A stretch of DNA of 46,876 nt, taken from Planctomycetota bacterium (GTDB lineage: Bacteria; Planctomycetota; Phycisphaerae; WQYP01). Where the stretch lies: NCBI GenBank assembly GCA_021790385.1, contig JAJYDW010000003.1, positions 89,869-136,744 of the forward strand, given 5' to 3'. Under the pieces are notes generated by a model that was not told where the DNA came from, did not search any database, and saw only the letters and a program-made list of their open reading frames with translations. The position numbers were made by a program, and so were the translations under genes. This document shows, one piece after another, positions 25,226-35,135 of the stretch (the stretch's first letter is position 1; each line of letters opens with the position of its first letter).

Positions 25226-25434
25226 GCACACCAATCCTTTTTTATGAGTGCAAAATTCAGTTCACCTGGAAACCACTTGTAACCTGAACCACTCTATCCT
25301 ACAGCCCGGCCACATCGGATATGCACCATCACAATTGAACTTCTGGTGCCAATCTTTCTCCCCTGTTCAGGAAGCTAAAACTAAAACCCCAGTTCGGTGT
25401 TGCATCTTTCCCAACCGCACACCATCAGCACACT

Positions 25435-26667
25435 TCAATCCAAGACAACAACACGGCCTTCCAACCGTGCCTGTTCTGCTGCAAACACCACGCGATGCGT
25501 CCGCAGCGATTCCTGGGCATTGGCCACCACCGCTGAATCATCCTGGCTCTGTAGTGCCCTAAGCCAGTCGCACGTCAGCCGATAGTCGCCTCCGCCATGC
25601 CCGCCCGTTTCCGCCCCCGGCTCAATTATCCGGGAGCTGCCATCCGTGAAGCTGTGAATGCGGATGGTATTTTCATCAAATATCAATTCGCCCTGTGTGC
25701 CATGAACAGTCAACTTGCGGCCTCCGGCTTTGGTAAACGCGGTCATGGTAAACACCGCGGTAATGCCACCAGCATATTCAAAATTCACCACCTGATGGTC
25801 CACCACATCGTTATCGCACTTCCAGACACAGCGCCCATAAGGCCCGGTTTTAAGGGCCTGCAAACGCGCTTCCCGGCCGGCATCCAGACTCGCCGCACTG
25901 GCCGGCCACGCCTGTGGATTGGCTACATTCACGTATTGTTTGATCGCCGAATAAGCACATATCGGTTCAACCGGGCACGGATCCGTACATCGGCTGGTGC
26001 TGCCGGCAGGCGCGTTTTCCTGGCGAAAATAACTTAATGATCCAAAAGAACTAACCCGCCGACACGGCTCCGGAATCAAATAACAAAGATAATCCACGTC
26101 ATGACAACTCTTGGCCAATAGCATAAATGTGCTGCGCGCCTGATTTCCCCAATTGCCCCGCACAAAGCTGTGGGCCTGGTGCCAGAACGCCACCTGCTCG
26201 ATGAGTTCCACCGTTACAATCCGACCGATGGCGCCACCCGCCACCAGATCCTTGACCATACGAAAGCTCTTGTGATAGCGCAGAGAATGACACACGCCCA
26301 TAATGCGACCGCTCCGGCGTTGTGCTGCTTCAATGGCCTTACAATCCGCCAGTGTTGTAGCCATCGGTTTTTCCAGCAGCACGTCGTAGCCTTTTTCCAG
26401 ACACGCTACCGCCGGGCCAACATGGTCCTGATCCATGGTAGCAATGATGACGGCATCGCACATTCGCGGCTCGGCGGCAAAATCCTGCCAACCCCTGAAT
26501 TGACGATCCGGCGAAATCTGGTGCTTTGTAGAAAATGTCTTCCGGTAATCATCCCGCGGCTCGGCCACCGCCACCACTCTGGCCAGATGCGGCACTGCGG
26601 CACAAATATCGCCGAATCCCACACCACGTGCACCGGCACCGATTATCGCAATTGTTTTTGGTTCCAT
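25435..26667 (-). CDS. Gfo/Idh/MocA-family oxidoreductase
   Basis: NAD(P)-dependent sugar or sugar-alcohol dehydrogenase of 410 residues. The Rossmann motif is IAIIGAGARGVGFG, the conserved strand VLLEKPMATT holds the EKP active-site lysine, and CHDVDYLCYL corresponds to the catalytic Asp/His region. An internal cysteine cluster RCTDPCPVEPICAYSA is shared by a subgroup of this family and could bind zinc. ATG 26667 is the only reasonable start. Upstream (26668-26962) is a 295-base gap after pgi; downstream, 209 bases separate it from the GH4 gene. It likely oxidises a product of the neighbouring glycosidase. Confidence 0.88.
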   Translation of the reverse strand: MEPKTIAIIGAGARGVGFGDICAAVPHLARVVAVAEPRDDYRKTFSTKHQISPDRQFRGWQDFAAEPRMCDAVIIATMDQDHVGPAVACLEKGYDVLLEKPMATTLADCKAIEAAQRRSGRIMGVCHSLRYHKSFRMVKDLVAGGAIGRIVTVELIEQVAFWHQAHSFVRGNWGNQARSTFMLLAKSCHDVDYLCYLIPEPCRRVSSFGSLSYFRQENAPAGSTSRCTDPCPVEPICAYSAIKQYVNVANPQAWPASAASLDAGREARLQALKTGPYGRCVWKCDNDVVDHQVVNFEYAGGITAVFTMTAFTKAGGRKLTVHGTQGELIFDENTIRIHSFTDGSSRIIEPGAETGGHGGGDYRLTCDWLRALQSQDDSAVVANAQESLRTHRVVFAAEQARLEGRVVVLD

Positions 26668-26962
26668 TCACATGCTCCGTAACTACAGATGTATAAGATA
26701 CATTATTATGGCCATTCTGCACCTACCGAGCCGAACCGGTTGCATTGCATGCACCACCGGTCAAGGCATGGCTTTCATCACGCTTGGACAAAGGCGTTGC
26801 CCACAGCAGGCCCGCGCCATAGGAAAATAAGCGGTTTTCGTAACGATATTTCATCTTTTTCCCGGATTCTTACCTCAGCGTTCTTTGATACGGATATCAG
26901 CTACAGGATGCATGAAAATAACTTCCGGCCAGCAACAACACAACCAGCTTGATCACCTGGGC
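26668..26962. other. Gap between pgi and oxidoreductase genes
   Basis: 295 bases on which I see no gene. The sequence could hold a promoter for the oxidoreductase-GH4-SIS group (minus strand); short inverted repeats such as TGTAT/ATACA near 26691 are present, but no motif is strong enough to name. Confidence 0.35.
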
Positions 26963-28630
<1,668 letters not shown>

Positions 28631-28710
28631 GAGACAACTCCATTGCCATAAGACATTGCCTGTTCAGCCGCAGCCAGGTACCCATTTCGGTTACGCCCGG
28701 CAGGCGGCTT

Positions 28711-29820
28711 TTAAGCGCGGGCGGTCGCCAGATTTGCACCCTTGGTTTTTACCGACTCCATCAGTTCATTCCACGATTTTACAAACGACGCGGCGCCTTC
28801 CTGCTGCAACTGCTGAGCCAATTCATCCACCTGAATGCCCGCTCCGGCACATTCTTTCACGACCTGTTCCGACCGGCCAACATCCGGGGTCATCATCTGG
28901 CCGACCGTGCCATGATCCGCAAACGCCAGCAATGTTTCCTCCGGCATCGTGTTGATGGTGTCGGGTCCGGCCAAAGCGCTGATGTAAAACGTATCCGGGG
29001 CCTGGGGATCCTTGGTGCCGGTGCTGGCCCACAAAAGCCGTTGCGGCATGGCCCCGGCTTCGATCAGCTTTTTCCAGCGGCCGGATCCCTTCAATTCCCG
29101 GTACGCCTTGTACGTATAACCCGCCACGGCCAGGCCCAGCCGGTTACGCAGCGTTTCCGGCACCCTGCCGAGAACTGCCTTGTCCCATCGACTGATAAAT
29201 ACACTCGCCACGCTGTTTACCCGGGCATGAAGGCCCGCCGCAATGCGCCTCTCAATGCCCCGCGTGTACGCCTCCGCGGCGGCCACGTACTGCCGGGCTG
29301 AAAACAGCAGCGTCACATTGACCGGTATACCCTGAAATATCGCCTCCTCGATCGCCGGAAGACCCGCGGCCGTGCCGGGAATCTTAATCAACAAATTCGG
29401 TCGGGCCGCACGAAACCAAAGATCTTTGGCCGCAGCCAGCGTCTGCGCCGTATCGTAGGCCAACAACGGCGAAACCTCCAGGGACACAAAACCATCCAGG
29501 CCGTCGGTTCGATCGTAAACGGGGCGAAATAATTCGGCGGCCCGTTGCAGATCATCAATCGCCAACTGAAAAAAAATGTCTTCTGTCGAACGGCTGCCGG
29601 TTTCTCGCAGGTGCCGGATGGAGTCATCGTAAAAATTACTTTGACTGATGGCATGATCAAAAATGGTGGGGTTCGAGGTTAACCCGGTAACGGCAAGTTC
29701 CTGAATATACCGCTGCAGCGTTCCGCTGGACAGCAATTTGCGGGTGATGTTATCCAGCCACAGGCTTTGCCCAATATCCTGCAGGGCTTTGGTATGAGGG
29801 TTGATGTTTGCGTTCGCCAT
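28711..29820 (-). CDS. tal: Transaldolase
   Basis: Pentose phosphate pathway enzyme moving a three-carbon dihydroxyacetone unit between sugar phosphates. At 369 residues it belongs to the longer bacterial type (as in tal-pgi fusions and actinobacterial Tal). Marks are LWLDNITRKLLSSG, AVTGLTSNPTIFDHAIS, SLEVSPLLAYDT and NLLIKIPGTAAGLPAIEE, the last with the Schiff-base lysine. NVTLLFSARQYVAAAEAYTRGIE and the WASTGTKDP motif follow. ATG 29820 has AAAGG about 7 bases upstream. It is the first gene of a minus-strand series; the 214-base gap to the divergent isomerase gene should contain its promoter. Confidence 0.95.
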   Translation of the reverse strand: MANANINPHTKALQDIGQSLWLDNITRKLLSSGTLQRYIQELAVTGLTSNPTIFDHAISQSNFYDDSIRHLRETGSRSTEDIFFQLAIDDLQRAAELFRPVYDRTDGLDGFVSLEVSPLLAYDTAQTLAAAKDLWFRAARPNLLIKIPGTAAGLPAIEEAIFQGIPVNVTLLFSARQYVAAAEAYTRGIERRIAAGLHARVNSVASVFISRWDKAVLGRVPETLRNRLGLAVAGYTYKAYRELKGSGRWKKLIEAGAMPQRLLWASTGTKDPQAPDTFYISALAGPDTINTMPEETLLAFADHGTVGQMMTPDVGRSEQVVKECAGAGIQVDELAQQLQQEGAASFVKSWNELMESVKTKGANLATARA

Positions 29821-30034
29821 GATGCACCTTTCTAAAAATGCCTGTTCTTATTTCAAAGTTCACAACTGCATGCACCGATCATAACCGGCACTTTTGCCTT
29901 TTTCCTCTCTCCAAAAGTGTAGCAGCCTGGACAAAGAAAAGTAAGCTTACTGCCATGGGATTGCCGGAATTCCGTTCCCGCTGTACCATGCGTTCCAAGT
30001 TGGTGAATGTATTGTAAAGCCGGAGATTAAGACT

Positions 30035-30916
30035 ATGTCCCACACCCACACTGGCGAATTTCCCATTGGCTTCAGACGCGGCGGAAGCCCCTGGCAGCGT
30101 GATCTGGAGACTTTGGCCAAGTTTGCCAAAGACCATCATTTTGCCGGCATCGACACCGGTCCTGAACCCGTCAACGAACTGCGAAAAATCAAGGATGCCG
30201 GTTTGACCATCGGCACGGTAGACTTGAAAGACTGGGCCATGCTGGCCTCCCACGATGCCGGCAAACGCAAAGAGGGTGCCGCCCGGAATACCGAAATTGT
30301 CAAGCATTGCGCCGCCCTGGGTGTGAAAAACTTTTTTGTCGTGGTTATCCCGGAAGATCATGCCCGCCCTCGTGCCGAAAATTTCCGCTTTGCCATCGAC
30401 GGCTACGGCCAGCTTGCCCAGGCCATCAGCTCTGCCGGTGCACGACTGGCCATTGAAGGCTGGCCCGGTGGAGCACCTCATTATTCGAGTCTGGCCTGCA
30501 CCACCGCCGATTATCGCGCATTTCTCAAAGATCTTCCCGGCAATGTCGGCATCAATTATGATCCATCGCATTTAATCCGCGTCGGAATCGACCATGTGCG
30601 ATTTCTGGCCGAATTCGCCTCGCGTGTCTATCACGTGCATGGCAAAGATACGGAATTGATGGAAGATGAGCTTTACGAACATGGCAACCTGCAGCCCGCC
30701 ACATTCGCCAAAGCTCATGGCTGGGGCGGCCATCACTGGCGTTACACCATTCCGGGCCACGGCTGCGCCCACTGGGGGCGTATTTTTTCCCTGCTCAAGG
30801 CCGCCCACTATCAGGGCATGGTCAGCGTGGAACTCGAAGATGAACACTTCAATGGCACCGAAGAAGGTGAAAAACGCGGCCTGATCTGCTCCCGGGAATA
30901 TCTGCGCAGTGTATAG
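30035..30916 (+). CDS. Sugar phosphate isomerase/epimerase (xylose isomerase-like TIM barrel)
   Basis: Predicted metal-dependent isomerase or epimerase of 293 residues. Barrel strands with likely metal ligands are LAIEGWPGGAPHY (Glu), VGINYDPSHLIRVG (Asp, His), RVYHVHGKDTEL (His) and GMVSVELEDEHF (Glu), in the order seen in this superfamily. There is no signal peptide, so it is cytoplasmic. ATG 30035 has GGAG about 9 bases upstream. It diverges from tal. The next item downstream is an IS4-type transposase tail, 24-60 bases away, so this gene may once have had a different downstream partner. The exact sugar is unknown. Confidence 0.85.
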   Translation: MSHTHTGEFPIGFRRGGSPWQRDLETLAKFAKDHHFAGIDTGPEPVNELRKIKDAGLTIGTVDLKDWAMLASHDAGKRKEGAARNTEIVKHCAALGVKNFFVVVIPEDHARPRAENFRFAIDGYGQLAQAISSAGARLAIEGWPGGAPHYSSLACTTADYRAFLKDLPGNVGINYDPSHLIRVGIDHVRFLAEFASRVYHVHGKDTELMEDELYEHGNLQPATFAKAHGWGGHHWRYTIPGHGCAHWGRIFSLLKAAHYQGMVSVELEDEHFNGTEEGEKRGLICSREYLRSV

Positions 30917-30939
30917 AGGGGAAGCGTTGCAATACATTC

Positions 30940-31413
30940 ATGTTTTACAACGCCGGCATTTTTAGCCACTGCAAGGCTGACGCGATTGAGAAGCTGGAGT
31001 GGTACGCCCTGCGCTGGAGGATCGAGACCTTTCACAAAGTTCTCAAGTCCGGTTGCCGGGCCGAGGACTCCAAGCTTCGTATCGCCGAACGGCTGGCCAA
31101 CCTGATCGCCATCCTGTGCATCCTCTCCTGGCGGGTGTTGTGGCTTTGCATAATCAACCGTGTGTCGCCGGACCTGCCGGCCCGGCTTGTCTTTACCGAC
31201 ACCGAGATCAAGATACTCGAACATGTGGTTCGGATGAAGGACGGATCGCCAAGGAGAACCGTTGGCTCCTTTCTGATTCGGCTGGCCAAGCTCGGTGGCT
31301 ATCTGGACCGGACGGGCGACCTGCCGCCCGGCAACATGGTCCTGTGGCACGGCATGGCAAGGCTGACCGACATTCACCTCGGCTTCAGCCTGGCAGGAAG
31401 TGTGGGTAATTGA
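30940..31413 (+). pseudogene. IS4-family transposase remnant, C-terminal part
   Basis: Homology begins near 30972 with KADAIEKLEWYALRWRIETFHKVLKSGCRAE. This holds the full IS4 signature Y-(2)-R-(3)-E-(6)-K, including the last acidic residue of the DDE catalytic triad. The following helices (RLANLIAILCILSWRVLWL) and the C-terminus to 31413 also fit a Tn5/IS4-type transposase. The N-terminal two thirds, with both catalytic aspartates, are absent, so the remnant is inactive. The first ten codons (MFYNAGIFSH) come from unrelated flanking DNA. It lies between two metabolic genes pointing at each other. Confidence 0.85.
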
Positions 31414-31491
31414 AAGCATCGCCGGACGCTTACGCCTCACCCACACGCCACGCGCCCGCTGGCCCCCACGCTTTTTTCAACGCCGGTATTT
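30943..31491. repeat. Imperfect direct repeat flanking the transposase remnant
   Basis: TTTTACAACGCCGGCATTT at 30943-30961 and TTTTTCAACGCCGGTATTT at 31473-31491 differ at two of 19 positions and are 530 bases apart, one on each side of the transposase tail. The right copy lies in the 3' end of the glycoside hydrolase gene. They may mark an old insertion or recombination; they are longer than a normal IS4 target duplication. Confidence 0.5.
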
Positions 31492-32900
31492 CCGGCCCGG
31501 GGGAGAATCCGCAGGGCAATATCTTCCGTATAGGCCGGCGATGTCAACGTTCGCGCCCCCCCTTGGTGGTTGAAACGATCGGCCTTATCCGTTGCACCAG
31601 TGCAGGTGTTAATCCACTGCGCCTCATAATCCCCGCTCGGCAGCTCAAGGCGCAGTTCAACGCGCTCACCTCCACTGATGTATAACGCGTACCCATCACC
31701 GGCCAGCACCCGCACCGTCACATTGGCCTGCGCCGGAACACCGGCCAGCGGGGCTGTGACCACGCCACTCCTGACCATTTCATTGCCTGGCTTCATGTGG
31801 ATAAAGTCAAAGCTTTCGATGAAATCCCGGAGAATTTTCAACTGCCGGCGCAAGGCCGCTGAACCACCACCAGGAGCATTATGTTCAGTCAGATCGCCTC
31901 TTGGGTGCGCCGTAGTGAAAGAGTAATCCAGATTACTATAAACCCCGCCCCCGGCAAGGATGAATTCCCAGGCTTCACGGCGGTAGGTGACGTCCGCCTT
32001 GCCGGCAAAACCGGTTTCATCATCGGCAATGACCCTGTTGAGCGCATAGTTCTGCGCGACCGCTTCCGGGGGCTTGGCGTAGTGAAAATTAAAAATGGAA
32101 ACAGCCGGGTGGGGCTGCTCAATTTTCCCGGTGCCGTTGGCGATATTCTGGGCGATCAGATGTTTGACCGGCATGTCCTTCTCAACATCGGCAATCACTT
32201 CGGCAATATGCGCCTGCCAGCGATTGCAAATATTTGTAATGTAGGGTTCATTGCAGATCTCAAAGTAGACGTTATCGAAATCCCTTAATTCCCTCACCAC
32301 CTTGCGCACAAAATTCTCCTGAACCGCTAGTATATCGGTGCGGCCAAGGGCGAAGACTTCCGCGCGGGAACAATCGCTTAAGCCATTGACATTGTTGATC
32401 GGATTCATGGGGCTGACCGCCCAGAGTTCATCGGAATAAAAACTGCAAAACAGGCCATATTCTACCACAACACCCCGACGGCCGGCTTGGGTGAGGAAGT
32501 CTTTGAGCCGGTCAAAATAGGCCGGATCCCACTGGTTAAGGTCGTATTTGGTTCCATCCCCACTACGCGCCCACGGAGCCAGATATCGCCTGGGGTTCAG
32601 GGTATTATCCGCAATGCCAAACGACGTCGCGGTCTCGCGATAGGTTCCCGACCAGGCGCGCGTCTGGTTCAAACCATGCTTCTGTAGTTCGTTGAGATAC
32701 GTTACGTAGTCAAACTCGGCGTTCAGCACGGCTCCATAATGTTCGGCCGAGGTGATCAATATCGTGGGTCGTCCACGAAATAGAAAGTAGTGCCCGTTGT
32801 CCGGGTGCTGCTGGATGGGCGTTTCGCTTTTCATTATTTCGCTCCCTATCGTTGGTTCCACCACGGAACCCGCGGATTCGCAATCCAAAGGTTCGTCCAT
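31437..32900 (-). CDS. Glycoside hydrolase, clan A TIM barrel (cellulase/mannanase-like)
   Basis: Predicted endo- or exo-glycosidase of 487 residues without a signal peptide. It begins with GHYFLFRGRPTILITSAEHYGA, typical of DUF4038/GH5-like barrels. The acid/base Glu218 lies in NVYFEICNEPY (the NEP motif) and the likely nucleophile Glu295 in RVIADDETGFAG. A beta-sandwich follows (VRVLAGDGYALYISGG to LRILP). The last 20 residues (from RAGNTG) look like read-through into flanking DNA next to the transposase remnant, so the original end may have been altered. ATG 32900 has AGGAGA 6 bases upstream; ATG 32834 is an alternative. It follows the beta-mannosidase gene by 82 bases and probably acts on the same glycan. 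Confidence 0.78.
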   Translation of the reverse strand: MDEPLDCESAGSVVEPTIGSEIMKSETPIQQHPDNGHYFLFRGRPTILITSAEHYGAVLNAEFDYVTYLNELQKHGLNQTRAWSGTYRETATSFGIADNTLNPRRYLAPWARSGDGTKYDLNQWDPAYFDRLKDFLTQAGRRGVVVEYGLFCSFYSDELWAVSPMNPINNVNGLSDCSRAEVFALGRTDILAVQENFVRKVVRELRDFDNVYFEICNEPYITNICNRWQAHIAEVIADVEKDMPVKHLIAQNIANGTGKIEQPHPAVSIFNFHYAKPPEAVAQNYALNRVIADDETGFAGKADVTYRREAWEFILAGGGVYSNLDYSFTTAHPRGDLTEHNAPGGGSAALRRQLKILRDFIESFDFIHMKPGNEMVRSGVVTAPLAGVPAQANVTVRVLAGDGYALYISGGERVELRLELPSGDYEAQWINTCTGATDKADRFNHQGGARTLTSPAYTEDIALRILPRAGNTGVEKSVGASGRVACG

Positions 32901-32982
32901 TGAATTCTCCTGGATCGTCAGCCCGGTCCCGATGCCGGGGTGGCGTCGCGAATCCACAGCCGCGCAAAGTGAAAACCAATGG

Positions 32983-35007
32983 TCAAGAATCCTTGAGGTT
33001 CGATGTCCCCTTGGATAGCGCCGAACCACGGTTGTTGAGGAACACTATTGCCAGCGCATCCGCGGCGGGTTTGCGCCGGCCGAGAAAGTCGATGACCGAA
33101 GTGTTGGCCGGACACGGAAACGCATCGTGGCCCATCCAGATAAGAATGCCGCCGCATGCCGGAAAGCGGGATTTGCAGGCGTTGGCGGCATGGGCCAGGG
33201 CCGTGGCCTGCCGGGTCTGACTCCATTGAACGTATGCGTCCAAGCTCGCTGGATCGCCGGCGGCGGCGATATATTCCTTCCATTGCACCCACCAGGAGCA
33301 GACATGCATCCAGTAGGGGTTGGTGCGGTTGGCGGGCCACGCCATGTTCCGGCCGAAGGTTCTTATCAGGTCGGCCGAACTTGCGCCCGGCATACCTGTT
33401 TCCGAGCGAAAAAGAGCATCGTCATGGTTCCAATAGTCAAACCATCCGGCCATATCTTCGGTATGGTTCCACGGTCCATGCACATCGTGATGAATACCCT
33501 TGCCGAAGTCTTCCTTGGCGGCCATAAACCGCGGTCCGAAAGACGAGGTGGGCAGAAACCGCCGCGTAGGATCCCTAAGCCCCACCAGTTCCCCCAACAT
33601 TCGGAGCATTGGATGCGACAAGTCGACGGGTTTGCCGGTTCCCACCTTGCTTCCGTCCAGACTGCCTTGCAATTCATTGCCCCCACACCAGAGCAGTAAT
33701 GATGGATGGTGTTGGCGGCGCTGAATGTAGCCGGTGGCGATGGTTTTCATTTCCGAAATGACGTCGGCCTCTTCGGGTGGCCAATTGTCAATGCCGGAGG
33801 AAGACAGCGGAAATTCCTGCCATACCAGCAGGCCCATTTCATCGCACAGGTCGTAGAAACATTCCCGCTCCAAAACCGCCCCACCCCAGACCCGCAGGAG
33901 ATTGGTTCCCATGGCGCGGTAGGTTTCCAGACGTTGGCGGTATTCCGCCACGGTGACATCGGCAAAATTGGAACGTATTGGCACCCAATTAAAACCCTGC
34001 AGAAAAGTGTCAACGCCATTGATGTTGCACACCCACGGCAGAGCGTCCGCAGGCGCGCCGGCACATGGTTTCCACTCTATTTGACGAAAGCCGATGCGGC
34101 GAACGGTGCTGTCCAGCACCGTTCCAGCGGCGTCAAGCAGGTTGATCTGAAGGTGGTACAGGGTCGGTAAACCGTTCCCGTTGGGTTGCCACGAGGTCAC
34201 CGGACCGGTGCGAAATTGGCGCACCAGATGGTTGGTGGCGGGAATAGTTTCCTGGTTGATTATTTCCGCGCCCTTTCTTAATACAATTTCAACATGCGTT
34301 GCGGTGGCAATCGTCAATTGCCCATCAATCGTGACGGTCCCGAGGCCGGAATCGCTGGAATAATCGGTAAAAAGTCCAACGCTTTCGAAGCAATCCCCCT
34401 GATCAATTTCCAGTTGAATGGCATCCCAGATTCCGATTTGCACCAATCGCGGCGTCCAATCCCAGCCATAGTTGAACCGTGGCTTCCAATCTTTGATCCG
34501 CGAGGTCCAGCATAGTTGTCCCAGGTAATCCGGTACGCCGTTGAAAACGATCCGCAATTTATTATCGCCGGATTTCAGGTGCATGGTCAGGTCGAAAATA
34601 TGGGCAGCCATGGAACCACAGAATGTTCCCGCCTCCGTGCCGTTGACAAAAACGGCTCCCCGATAATCCAAGCCGGCACAGCGCAAACGCTTGCGGCCGG
34701 GGAGCGCGGCCCATTCAACCGGCAGCGTGGTCTCGAAGACCCAATGGCGGTTTTCGACCCATTCGCATTGGCGCGATTGCAGCCCCGTGTTCCAATCAGG
34801 CACCAGACCGGCATTATACAAGGCTTGTTGAACCGAACCGGGAACGTGTGCGGCCACGGGGGATACATCCATCGGGATGTCTATCCCCAATTCCATCGAG
34901 ATGGGACGCAGCCAGGACTGCGGCTGCCAGCCCGAAAGTCGCCAGGAAAGCCTGGAGAGATCGTGGGTTATATGGGAAGATGGCATGAGAATGAGATCCT
35001 TGGTCAT
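32983..35007 (-). CDS. Glycoside hydrolase family 2, beta-mannosidase-like
   Basis: Exo-acting beta-mannosidase of 674 residues, cytoplasmic by lack of a signal. Domains in order are: sugar-binding jelly roll (WENRHWVFETTLPV-type strands, about 20-190), immunoglobulin-like (about 200-310) and TIM barrel (from about 325). The acid/base is Glu445 in LLLWCGGNELQG and the nucleophile Glu536 in LFRSETGMPG, in place of the usual SEFG. NYGWDWTPRLVQIGIWD is a hallmark of the beta-mannosidase branch of GH2. It is somewhat shorter than full-length members (about 800), lacking the last beta domain. ATG 35007 has AAAAGGA 8 bases upstream. An 18-base palindrome lies just before it. Confidence 0.88.
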   Translation of the reverse strand: MTKDLILMPSSHITHDLSRLSWRLSGWQPQSWLRPISMELGIDIPMDVSPVAAHVPGSVQQALYNAGLVPDWNTGLQSRQCEWVENRHWVFETTLPVEWAALPGRKRLRCAGLDYRGAVFVNGTEAGTFCGSMAAHIFDLTMHLKSGDNKLRIVFNGVPDYLGQLCWTSRIKDWKPRFNYGWDWTPRLVQIGIWDAIQLEIDQGDCFESVGLFTDYSSDSGLGTVTIDGQLTIATATHVEIVLRKGAEIINQETIPATNHLVRQFRTGPVTSWQPNGNGLPTLYHLQINLLDAAGTVLDSTVRRIGFRQIEWKPCAGAPADALPWVCNINGVDTFLQGFNWVPIRSNFADVTVAEYRQRLETYRAMGTNLLRVWGGAVLERECFYDLCDEMGLLVWQEFPLSSSGIDNWPPEEADVISEMKTIATGYIQRRQHHPSLLLWCGGNELQGSLDGSKVGTGKPVDLSHPMLRMLGELVGLRDPTRRFLPTSSFGPRFMAAKEDFGKGIHHDVHGPWNHTEDMAGWFDYWNHDDALFRSETGMPGASSADLIRTFGRNMAWPANRTNPYWMHVCSWWVQWKEYIAAAGDPASLDAYVQWSQTRQATALAHAANACKSRFPACGGILIWMGHDAFPCPANTSVIDFLGRRKPAADALAIVFLNNRGSALSKGTSNLKDS

Positions 35008-35135
35008 GGAGTTATTCCTTTTGGTAACCGTACACGGCCCTCTGGGCCGGCCAATCCCGATGGCCATCGGGACTGAGCGCCGGGAATTCTAACCTCTCTG
35101 TTGGGGCATACAAGCATAAACCACGCAAGATAATT
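35008..35135. other. Gap upstream of the GH2 gene with perfect 18-base palindrome
   Basis: At 35055-35072 the sequence TCCCGATGGCCATCGGGA is a perfect palindrome, 48 bases before the GH2 start. A shorter inverted repeat (GGCC rich) lies at 35036-35052. It could be an operator for a LacI-type or other dimeric repressor, or a hairpin in the mRNA between the two genes. Confidence 0.45.
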
